Assembly: GCA_905221605.1 (NCBI GenBank)
Contig: CAJNDS010002766.1
Location: 64,001 to 128,000, forward strand
Length of the DNA: 64,000 nt
Direction: 5' to 3'
Source: Symbiodinium natans
Lineage: Eukaryota; Sar; Dinophyceae; Suessiales; Symbiodiniaceae
The notes beneath the pieces are model-generated. The model was not told the DNA's origin and did not search any database. It saw only the letters and a list, made by a program, of their open reading frames with translations. Below, one piece after another: positions 12,501-24,500 of the stretch. The first letter of the stretch is position 1; each line of letters opens with the position of its first letter. A program made the translations under genes and the position numbers.

Positions 12501-15500
12501 CTGCGGCGGTGGTGGGCAGATGGGTAGGGGGTGGGCAGTAGATACCGACTTGCACGGGATTATGCCCTAACGTTGGCCAATTAATAGCTAAATATTCTTC
12601 ATGTATTATACAAGTCATTATGGTAGGTTTAGGGTTTAGGGTTTAGGGTTTAGGGTTTAGGGTTTAGGGTTTAGGGTTTAGGGTTTAGGGTTTAGGGTTT
12701 AGGGTTTAGGGTTTGGGGTTTGGGGTTTAGGGTTTAGGGTTTAGGGATTGCAGAATGAATACCATCAATGATAACTATCATGTAGGGCCTGCTCCTTGAC
12801 TCCAATACCCCCTCAGATAAGGTTTAGGGTTTGATAGGGCTAAGGGTTTAGGGTTATCTCCTTTTCTTCAACAATTGATCTCAAGTCTGAGTAGAATTTG
12901 AGACTCTTCCCTGATCATGGGGTATTGAAGCCTTTGATATGCATGGTAGTGCGGACAACAGTTCAGCATCCGTTGCGATTGCTCTGGTGACCAAACCCTA
13001 AACCCGCAGGTCCTCCGTGAATTTGCTGGGACTATCCCAACTTCGACGGCCTAAATCGAGTTTCCTCTGCGCAGGGCCTGAGATCTCACCTATCATACCA
13101 GCGGGTGGCACTTGGAAACAAACCGTAGACCCTACACCCTGCACCCTACACCCTCCTACACCCCAAACCCTAAACCCTAAACCCTAACCCTAAACCCTAC
13201 ACCCTACACCCTACACCCTACACCCTAAACCCTAAACCCTAAACCCTAAACCCTAAACCCTAAACCCTAAACCCTAAACCCTCCCCCCCCCCCCCCCCCC
13301 AAAAAAAAAAAAAAAAAAGGATTCGCCTCCCAGCTCCAGGAGCAGCCGCTTGAAGCCTTTGGCACATGCCTCCATGACCTGCGGCTCAGGGCTTCTTGGG
13401 GTTTTGGGTTTTTAGGGTTACGAGGTATGGGTGTAGGGTTTAGGGTTTAGGGTTTAGGGTTTAGGGTTTAGGGTTTAGGGTTTAGGGTTTAGGGTTTAGG
13501 GTTTAGGGTTTGGGGTTTGGGGTTTGGGGTTTGGGGTTTGGGTTTGGGTTTGGGTTTGGGGTTTGGGGTTTTGGGGTTTGGGGTTTGGGGTTTGGGGTTT
13601 GGGTTTGGGGTTTGGGGTTTTAGGGTTTAAGGGCTTGAAGTTCAGGGTCTGGGGGCTTGTTTTGGGGGGGGGGGGTATGAAATTGGGGAGGGGGGGGGGG
13701 GGCGGGGGTCAGCGGTCTTCTTTGTTTTCAGAGCTTGGGATTGGATCTCACCCTAAACCATCCTGAGCCCTGAACCCTGAGCCATTCAAGCCTCACCACC
13801 TAGCACCCTGAAGCCTATGCACTATACACCCGAACAAACAACTCCCACGCCACACCCCAGTCCATTGCGCTGGTACTGGAAGCCCCCAAACACCCCCCCC
13901 CCGAACCCCAAACCTTGATCCTAAAGGGTTAGGGTTTAGGGTTTTTAGGGTTTAGGGCTTAGGGTTTAGGGTTTAGGGTTTTTTTCCTTCCTTCCAAGGT
14001 AGATGTCTTGAACTTGAGGAATACCTTCAACCCTAAACTGGCCCTAAGCCCTACGCCCCCCAAAAAGTCCGCAAATCCACTCTCAATCACCCAAACCCCA
14101 AATCTCCTTAACTTCCCCCAAAACAACCTGCACAAAAAAAGAAAATGCTCTTGAATACACGAGCCCCCCCCCTCCAAAAAACAAAAAATAAAATAACAAA
14201 TAAAGAAGAAGAAGAAGAAGAAGAAGAAGAAGAACACCCGGTAAACCCTGAACAACCACCCTTCAAACCCTAAACCCTGTAAACCCCAAACCCTCAACCC
14301 TACACCCTATAACCCCTAAACCCTAAACCCTAAACCCTGAACCCTAAACCCTAAACCCTAAACCCTACACCCTATAAACCCTAAACCCTCAACCCTACAC
14401 CCTATAAACCCTAAGCCCTCTTTCAGGAAAAGACACGACACAACCCTCGGAATCTCCGGAGCGACCGCCTTGCTGCCAATGGCAGTGGAGCCAGTAAAGA
14501 CCACTTTCCGCACCTTCGGGGCGGGCGTGGGGAAGAACAGGGTTTAGGGTTTAGGGTTTAGGGTTTAAGGTTTAGGGTTTTGGGTGCAGGGTTTAATGTT
14601 AACGTCGCTTTAATAAACCCCCCCCCCCCCCCAAAACTTGTTTTGGTCCCCGGGGTTTGGAGGGGTAGAAAAAAACGAGTGGGTGCCAATAATGCGGATT
14701 CTGGGGGGGTTAGCTGTCAGGGTCTGCTGTGCTTGGTCTCGAAGGGTTCTGCTTGCTCGCGGAGCTCGAAAAGTCTTCTCTGCAGGTAAAATTTCTGATT
14801 CCTGGCCGGCCAAATATTACTGTTGTCACCCCATTATTATTTTCACCGGACCCCCCTATATAGACTTGTTTACACACATCGGCCCGAAAACCTCCCGTAA
14901 TGGAAAGTAGTCTTCGGCTGAGCCCCTCTGGCCCGGCGAATATTACAGTTGCCACCCCATTTATAGATGTGAGGTTAACATTAGGGTTTAGGCTTTAGGG
15001 TTTCAGGCGTTCAGGCGTCCTCGTGGGGGTTGTTGGGGTGTTTTCTTTGTTTTGGCTGCCTCTTGTTTTCCTGCTTTTACTCAGATTGTGTTCGGCTTCT
15101 TGAGTTTTGTTGGGGGGCTTGGGGGTGCTTTGGAGGTCTGTTGGCCCTAAACCCTAAACCCTAAACCCTCATGCCTCAGCCTGCACCTTTCACCACTGCA
15201 GGCAAGGCACGAGCTCGTGGTTCGTGAGGATCTCCCCAGGCCTCTGCCAGCCGCAGCTGTGTTTAAGGTTTAGGGTTTAGGGTTTAAGGTTTAGGGTTTA
15301 GGGTTTAGGTTTTAGGTTTTAGGTTTTAGGGTTTAGGGTTTAGGGTTTCGGGGGTTTAGGGGCTTTCGGGGGTTTAGGGGCTTTCGGGGCTTTTGGGGTT
15401 TGGTGGTTTAGTTTGGGTAGCCCATCGCTTGTCCATGGCCACCTGCGTCGAGCTTCTTGTGGTTCGGGTTTAGGGTTTAGGGCGTGTTTAGGGTTTAGGG

Positions 15501-18500
15501 TTTAGGGTTTAGGGTGTAGCGTGTAAGGTGTAGGGTTTAGGGCTTCCATGCTGGAGAGAAAAACGCTGAAGAACAGGAGTGACAGGTGGCATTAGGTTCC
15601 AGAGCAAGAGCCCAGTTCCCGGGGTCTTTTGAGGCTTTTAACAGCATGGCTTGGCTGGGGAAGGTCCCTCTTAGACTAGCAGTCCTTAATAGGGTATTGT
15701 AGTACCCCCCAAGTTCCCTCTTATACTAGCAGTCCCTAATAATAGGGTATTGTAGTACCCCCCCCCCCCCCCATTTATAAATAATCCCTATGAAGGACTG
15801 CTAGTATAAGGGGGAGGCATCCTAAAGCACTTGTGGTCCCAGCAGGATAAGGTTCAGGGCCCCAGGAAAGCTTTCGCACCTAGCGGGCTCGAGAACTGAA
15901 ACCCTAAACCCTAAACCCTAAACCCGAAACCCTAAACCCTAAACCTCCACACCATGAATCTGCCCGCTTCAGGCCTTGAGGCGTGCTCTGTGCCCAAAAG
16001 AAGCAGTTTTTCCACACGATTTCTGCTGCCCGCCACTGACTGAGGGTCGAGGACTTAGGCTTAAACCCTAAACCCTAAACCCTAAACCTATATGCTCTTT
16101 CAAAAATCCCAGGCAAAACCCCATCCCATGCCATTTCGGCAAGCCAAGGGGCTTCGGGTTGGAGAGGTCTGAGCCGACCACGACATTGAGCACCCCTGAG
16201 ACATGGGCACAAGTGCCCTAAACCCTAAACCCTGAACCCCAAACCCTAAACCCTAAACCCTAAACCCTGAACCCCGAACCCTGAACCCTGAACCCTAAAC
16301 CCGAAACCCTAAACCCTACTTTTGTTCTTGCTAAGGAACCTGCCTAAACCCTAAACCCTAAACCCTACGTAAACCCTAAACCCTAAACCCCTAACCTGTC
16401 TGATCAGGGTATTCGGGAATGCTTTAGATGGAGCCCTCGAAGGAGGCCCCATTTTGGAGGCCTCTAAGTCCGAGGTCTGGTGCTGGGGGCTGGCTGAGCT
16501 CCCTGGGCCCTTGAGAAGTCAGCCTCCCAGAAAATTCAGACCCCAACACCTCATTTCCGACTCCAAGAAGGGGCCTCTTGCAAGGGAATCTGAAAAGGCG
16601 ATCCAAGTTTAGGGTTTAGGGTTTAGGGTTTACTTCCCCCACCAAGCTAAGTAAGGTCGTTGTCCCTTGCAAGGTTAGTGTTGAGCCAAAAAAACCTTCA
16701 TCCCCAAGGCCCTATAGACTCTAAACTGCATAGAAACCTGCATCCCAAGCCCCCAGCCCCTGCCGATGTAACCACTGCATCCTTTTGTCGGGTTTAGGGT
16801 TTAGGGTTTGGGGTTTAGGGTTTAGGGTTTATAGGGCTTAGGGCTTGGGGCAGCTCCTCTTGCACCCCCAAACTCGAACCCCACCTCGAGGCAGAAGTGG
16901 TCGGAGGAGCTCACCAATTCGCAGCGTGGTCAGGGGCGTCTGCGGGGCCGGCTTCAGCACAACCTCGTGTGAGTTTTGGGGTATGGGGTTTAGGGTTTAA
17001 GTTTAGGGCTTAGGGCTTAGGGCTTAGGGCTTAGGGTTTAGGGTTTAGGGTTTGGGGTTTAGGGTTTAGGGTTTAGGGTTTAGGGTTTAGGGTTGTTGAG
17101 GCTTCAAGGTTTGGTGGGTTTGGGGATCGGGCTATGACGTGCAACGCTCTGCGGCTGCATAAATGTCGACAAGCATCAGGAGCTGCCTTGCTTACGCCTG
17201 TGCGAACAAAGCAATCAGTCAATGCACAACTGTTCCGAGGCGCCGGGTTTCCGCAAGCCAGTGCAGTGGCCGTCGGCTTCCAGCCGAGGACGATGGGAGC
17301 ATTCCAAGGCCTTAACTCAAAGCCACACGATGGCAAGCTTTGGGGTTTAGAGTTTGGGGTTGTGTGGGGTTTAGGGTTTAGGGTTTAGGGAAAGCGCCCC
17401 TTGCAGGGACCTGTACTGGAGCCACCGTCAACTCCCAGCCACGGGGGGGCGGGGCCGAACAATCACAAAACACAAGCCGTCTTTGATTCTGATTGGCAAG
17501 CAGCGCAATCACTGCGACCACCCCCACGGGCATGCGGCGGATCACGACCTGTCAGAGGGCATGCTTCATAAGAGTCCGTAGGGGTCGGATTATGAATCAT
17601 AGAAGCAGTCCCTCATCCTATACAGTTATCCTATAAGAACCCCCCCCAAAACCCTATTGACTAAGGCCCCTAATTAAGACAGCCACGGCAGTGTCTCCAC
17701 GAGTCTTGTGGAGCCTTCTTCTCCTCATCCTCGGAAATCAACCGCTCCTGCACGCAGGCGACCGTAAGGGGGTTTCCGATATTCGGGATGCCTTCTTGGG
17801 GTCCTTACTATAAGGGGATCCTACTCTTTAGGGGATCGATTTTGAGGGTCCCCTATTTGCCGTAATCCCCCATAAGGCTTGGGGCACTTGATCCCCAGAT
17901 GCAACGACAGACGCTGGGCCAGCACTTGGCCTGGCTGATGTCCAAGAAGCCTCACATTGAAGACACGCTCGCTGCGTACCGGTGTAGGAGTTGGGGTTTG
18001 GGGTTTTAAGGGGTTTAGGGACTTAGGGTTTTGGGTTTTAGGGAAGGGCCATCCATGCGAGCTCACCACCCCAACATCAAACCCTAAACAGGGCCCTACC
18101 CTGCCCTGCCCTACCCCTACCCACCATTACCCACCTTACCGACCTTACCCACCCTAAACCCTCACCCTCACCCTCACCCTAACCCTATCCCCACCAAAAA
18201 CCCGAACCGCACACGAACTCAACCCAAACCCTACCCTGGCCCTGGCACGACGTAGCCCTGCGACCTTCGGAATGAGCAAGCCTAGCAGTGACTTAACTGA
18301 GGTCGCTGGCGGATGCATCTTCTAATGGCGTGCCCCACCCTAAACCCCAAACCCTGAGCCCTAAACCCACAGTGCAGGCCAGGTCGCGTGCAGCATTTTC
18401 AAAGGAAGCTGCAGCAACGATGACCTGTGAACCACGCAATAAGGGCATTTGCCAAAGTAGGGGTACCCGTTTTTTCGCCAAATAGTATAGAATCCCCTTA

Positions 18501-21500
18501 AGGGACCCCCCCCTAAACCCTAAACCATAGGTTCACGGCATGGCAACTCCGAAGGAAAAGCTCGAGCCTCCAGGCGCGTCTCGGCCAGCGGCCGGCCGCT
18601 TTCGTTCGTCTGCAGCGTGGCCAGCGCCTTCGTCTCACGCAAGCTTTCTCAGACTTTTTTAATGAAGCCCTCTTATTTCAGCCCCAAATCTTGGAGGTTC
18701 AGGGCCCTTGTAACCCAATTACAAGTGTAGTAATCCTACTTATCATATAAGACCCTGAAGTACCCTAACAGGGCTGTAACTGGGTTATAAGTACAGCTAT
18801 AATTGGGTTGCTGACTACCACGAGCCTCCAAGTAGCAATCCCCAAACCATAAAACTCTAAGCCTGAACCCCAAACCTTAAACCCCAAAACCTTAACCCTA
18901 TGGTGTGGGGGGGGGGGGGGCTTAGGGTTAGGGTTCTCAGCGTTTTCACCACCCTAAACCCTAAACCCTAAACCCTAAACCCTAAACCATGAACCTCCCA
19001 GTAAATTCCCAAGGAGCCTCCAGGTTCGCCCGAAGCGCGTCTGCACAGGACCTCGTGTGTGTTGGTTGGGGTTTGGGGTTTGGGGTTTGGGGTTTGGGGT
19101 TTGGGGTTTGGGGTTTGGGGTTTGGGGTTTAGGGTTTAGGGTTTAGGGTTTAGGGTTTAGGGTTTAGGGTTTAGGGTTTAGGGTTTAGGGTTTAGGGTTC
19201 AGAGGGCTCCGACGCCACCGTGCTCTTCAACCCTGAATCCTAAACCCAGAACCTCCCTAAACGTCCCTCGTTCAACCCTTTGACCCTTTAATCATCCCCA
19301 TGAACCCTAACCCTAAACCCTAAACCCTAAACCCTAAACCCTAAACCCTAAACCCTAAACCCTAAACCCTAAACCCTAAACCCTAAACCCTTCGGCCGCA
19401 GCGGCTGCAGCATCGCCGCCCGCTCCGTGTGTCTCAAGGCCGCCCAGCCAGGTGCCGCGCGCGAGGCCGCGGCAGCGGCTGCCTGGAGGAGCTTCTTACT
19501 TGGGTTTAGGGTCTAGGGTCTAGGGTCTAGGGTCTAGGGTCTAGGGTCTAGGGTCTAGGGTTTAGGGTTTAGGGTTTAGGGTTTAGGGTTTAGGGTTGGT
19601 TTAGGGTTTATTTAGGGTTTAGAGGTACCAGTAGTTCATGGAGATACGAGTATGCTTCCAAGTGGTCAGAGTATGCAGCCCATCCTACACAACGCACCTC
19701 GATCATCTCCTTCGAGGCATTTGGTGCCACGCCGACCAAGTCCCTTAGGACAGGAGTATGGGAGGGGAAGGGAATACGCACGTGCATACGCTTCGGTTCG
19801 TTTTCTTTTTATTGTGTTTCCCTCTCTCCCTCCCTCCCTCCCCCTCCCTCTCTTCCCTCCCTCTCTTCCCTCTCTCTCTATCGCTCTCTCTCTCTCTCTC
19901 TCGCGCTCTCTCTCTGTCTCTCTCTCTCTCTCTCCCTCCCTCCCTCCCTCCCCAATGAGGAACTGCACATTGCTACGCAGCCCCGCGTTGGGTGCCTCAG
20001 AGGCCAAGAAGCAGACCACCGTTGATGCTCGTGATGCTGCGGCGGTGGGGCCCACGATACTCGTAGACATGCGGCAGGACTTTCGCATCCATTTGCGAAC
20101 CGGGCATTGGCCCCAGCATCAGGAGCATCATTGGGCCTCTGTTTCTTCCCCATGCCCGGTTCGCAACTGGATCGGAAAGTCTTGCCGTGCGTCCATGAGC
20201 AATGCGGGCCCTGTCGCCCCAGCATCAGGAGCATCATTGGGCCTCTGTTTCTTCCCCATGCCCGTTTCGCAACTGGATCGGAAAGTCTTGCCGTGCGTCC
20301 ATGAGCAATGCGGGCCCTGTCGCCCCAGCATCAGGAGCATCATTGGGCCTCTGTTTCTTCCCCATGCCCGGTTCGCAACTGGATCGGAAAGTCTTGCCGT
20401 GCGTCCATGAGCAATGCGGGCTCTGTCGCCCCAGCATCAGGAGCATCATTGGGCCTCTGTTTCTTCCCCATGCCCGTTTCGCAACTGGATCGGAAAGTCT
20501 TGCCGTGCGTCCATGAGCAATGCGGGCCCTGTCGCCCCAGCATCAGGAGCATCATTGGGCCTCTGTTTCTTCCCCATGCACGGTTCGCAACTGGATCGGA
20601 AAGTCTTGCCGCGCGTCCAATGAGCAATGTGGGCCCTGTCGCCCCAGCATCAGGAGCATCATTGGGCCTCTGTTTCTTCCCCATGCCCGTTTCGCAACTG
20701 GATCGGAAAGTCTTGCCGTGCGTCCATGAGCAATGCGGGCCCTGTCGCCCCAGCATCAGGAGCATCATTGGGCCTCTGTTTCTTCCCCATGCCCGTTTCG
20801 CAACTGGATCGGAAAGTCTTGCCGTGCGTCCATGAGCAATGCGGGCCCTGTCGCCCCAGCATCAGGAGCATCATTGGGCCTCTGTTTCTTCACCATGCCC
20901 GTTTCGCAACTGGATCGGAAAGTCTTGCCGTGCGTCCATGAGCAATGCGGGCCCTGTCGCCCCAGCATCAGGAGCATCATTGGGCCTCTGTTTCTTCCCC
21001 ATGCCCGGTTCGCAAATGGATCGCGATGTCTTGCTCGTGCCATACGTTCGCTGGGCACCGATACGGTCTTAGCCCCTCGGAGCGAAGCGGAAGAGGACTC
21101 ACGATGATGCAGTTTTCATTGCACAGTGGGGTGGCAGATGCGACCAGTGCCGGACTTGCATCCAAGGGCGGCAGACTCGCAAAACCGAAGTGCGTCGAAG
21201 CGTTTGACCTCGTTTGGGCCAGAGCGCTGCAAAGACTGTCGACTCATGAGCTCCCTACCCACTTCAAATGGGCGTCTGCGGCTCACAGCTCTTTGTGGCT
21301 GCCATTGCTGCTCACTTGCATGAAGTGAACAGGGTCCGAGCGCAGATCTTCCACATCTTGCGGAGTAAGCGGCCCTGGTGATAGCGAGTTGTGCCTCAGT
21401 TTGCGCTTGGCTGCCCACTTTTTCAATGCCCGGCGCCACTTCCAACGTTTTGGGTGCACTCTGCGGGTCCTGTAGTATGCCTTGGTCGTGGTTGAAATCT

Positions 21501-24500
21501 CGGTTGTGGCTGAAGCCTCGGTGGTGGTTGAAGTCTCGGTCGTGGTGCTTGTGAAGGCTCCTACCTTCACCATTTCTCCGTACGATGTCAATGCAAGCGG
21601 ACCTAGTAAACGTCGTGGGCCATCGTAACGGGCTTTGAAGCTGTGCAAGCACTTGCTGTTGTCCCAGGAGATAAAGCGCTTCGCAATCGCCTCCACCTCC
21701 TTGACAATCTTCTGGTTGCCGATTTCCTTGAAGATGAGCTTGCCCAGGCTGCCACCATCCGGGGCGGGCTCCAGGTAGGCAACTGCAGCCGTACCTGGAA
21801 CCTTCTCGCTCACCCAGCGGCCACCCATGTGATCTGCATGTTCATGAACATCCCCACGCTTGCGGGACACCGGGACGGAAGACTTTGAGGCCACAAGCTG
21901 TGCGACCTCCTTAAGGCCACTGCTTGCTTAAGAGCCAAAAAAACATACTATTCCCTACAAGGGCAATAAGGGGACTATGTATCTTTCTCTTTTTTGGGAT
22001 TCTTAAGCAGCAATTAGTAGTACGGTCCTTGCCCGTGATCGTGGCCCGAAGGCGCTTTTCCAGCTTCGGATGGCCCAGCACCTCGACTATGAGCTTCACC
22101 CCCACGGGCTCCAGGACTTCGACTGCGCTGTCGAGCTGGGCCTCCTGCTCCTTAGACCGGAGCCTTCATATACATCCCTAATACTACTATATATTGCCTA
22201 TGAAAGTACTATGAACCATAAACCCTTTTTAGGGTTCATGTACGGTCCCAATTTTAGGGTTCCTTTATCCCCAACAAGGAGCTCCGACTTCAGGCGCTGC
22301 GCGAGCATGGGGGCTTCCTGGCGCACGCGCTCCGACTCGCTCGGCGCCCTCTGTGCCTCAAGGTCTGCCATCACAGCCTGTGCTTCAGCGTCCGACAAGA
22401 AGTTGTCGATGACCTTGATGGAAGACAGGCAAGTGTCATCTGGATCTGTCAGGGCTTGTGCCAGAACCGCCCAAAGACATACGGGCCAAGCCGGCAGGAG
22501 CCAGGATGCAGCCATTGGCAGAGCCTAAGGCGAGCGTTCCGGTGGCCTTCAAGTCGAGCCGCTGTCCCCAAATATGGGGCTGCATAACACCAAAACAGAT
22601 TCATGCCTTCTGGCGCTATCGCTTCCTTGGCCCTTACTTCCCACTGTACAATGGTGGACAGCTGCTTTTGTGATTCTGTTTGGCCGAGGCCTGGCAATAC
22701 TGGTCAGTAAGCTTTGTCAAGGCTCTTGGCACTTCTTGGGGCCCCAACATTATCGCTGTCGTCACCGTGGAGCATTCTAGTATCTAGCCTGCCAACTGTA
22801 AACGACGGATTCTGCACGCTTTTGCCATGGCCCTGCTTTGCCAGCGTTATCGTCTTATATATTTTCCGTCTGGTCTTTCAACACAAGCGTCTTGTCCCAA
22901 CCATTTGGGGTGGCCGAGCTCCTGACATGAGTCGATAAACCGAGGCTCTTGGACACAACACTTTTAGGGAGGCAGCAGGCTTGCGGAACCTAACAGGGCA
23001 TAAGTGACATAAGGCTCGAAAAGGCTTCGCAAATGGATCGGAAAGTCTTGCCGTGCGTCCCATGAGCAATGTGGGGCCGTGTCGCCCCAGCATCAGGAGC
23101 ATCATTGGGCCTCTGTTTCTTCCCCATGCCCGGTTTGCAAATGGATCGGAAAGTCTTGCCGTGCGTCCCATGAGCAATGTGGGCCCGGTCGCCCCAGCAT
23201 CAGGAGCATCATTGGGCCTCTGTTTCTTCCCCATGCCCGGTTTGCAAATGGATCGGAAAGTCTTGCCCTGCGTCCCATGAGCAATGTGGGCCCTGTCGTC
23301 CCAACATCAGGAGCATCATTGGGCCTCTGTTTCTTCCCCATGCCCGGTTTGCAAATGGATTGGAAAGTCTTGCCGTGCGTCCCATGAGCAATGTGGGCCC
23401 TGTCGCCCCAGCATCAGGAGCATCATTGGGCCTCTGTTTCTTCTCCATGCCCGGTTTGCAAATGGATCGGAAAGTCTTGCCGTGCGTCCCATGAGCAATG
23501 TGGGCCCTGTCGCCCCAGCATCAGGAGCATCATTGGGCCTCTGTTTCTTCTCCATGCCCGGTTTGCAAATGGATCGGAAAGTCTTGCCCTGCGTCCCATG
23601 AGCAATGTGGGCCCTGTTTCTTTTCCATGCCCGGTTTGCAAATGGATCGGAAAGTCTTGCCGTGCGTCCCATGAGCAATGTGGGCCCTGTCGCCCCAGCA
23701 TCAGGAGCATCATTGGGCCTCTGTTTCTTCCCCATGCCCGGTTTGCAAATGGATCGGAAAGTCTTGCCCTGCGTCCCATGAGCAATGCGGGCCCGGTCGC
23801 CCCAGCATCAGGGGCATCATTGGGCCTCTGTTTCTTCCCCATGCCCGGTTTGCAAATGCGTCGGAAAGTCTTGCCGTGCGCCCCATGAGCAATGTGGGCC
23901 CTGTCGCCCCAGCATCAGGAGCATCATTGGGCCTCTGTTTCTTCTCCATGCCCTGTTTGCAAATGGATCGGAAAGACTTGCCGTGCGTTCCATGAGCAAT
24001 GTCAGGGGCATCATTGGGCATCATTGGGCCTCTGTTTCTTCCCCATGCCCGGTTTGCAAATGCGTCGGAAAGTCTTCGCGTGCGTCCCATGAGCAATGTG
24101 GGCCCTGTCGCCCCTGCATCAGGAGCATCATTGGGCCTCTGTTTCTCCCCCATGCCCGGTTTGTAAATGGACCGGTTTGCAAGTGGATCGGAAAGTCTTG
24201 CCCTGCGTCCCATGAGCAATGTGGGCCCTGTCGCCCCAGCATCAGGGGCATCATTGGGCCTCTTTTTCTTCCCCATGCCCGGTTTGCGAATGGATCAGAA
24301 AGTCTTGCCGTGCGTCCCATGAGCAATGTGGGCAATGTCGCCCCAGCATCAGGAGCATCATTGGGCCTCTGTTTCTTCCCCATGCCCGGTTTGCAAATGG
24401 ATCGGAAAGTCTTGCCCTGCGTCCCATGAGCAATGCGGGCCCGGTCGCCCCAGCATCAGGGGCATCATTGGGCCTCTGTTTCTTCCCCATGCCCGGTTTG

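Noticed and set aside
14710-14955. 81-codon frame conserved in both copies of the 390-bp element
   Set aside because: Conservation is explained by the whole element being duplicated; there is no transposase-like motif and the element is too short for one.
19652-20410. 252-codon plus-strand frame with a Ser/Leu/Pro-rich middle
   Set aside because: It crosses a CT microsatellite and then satellite units whose 106-bp period shifts the frame; the encoded repeats recur in all frames.
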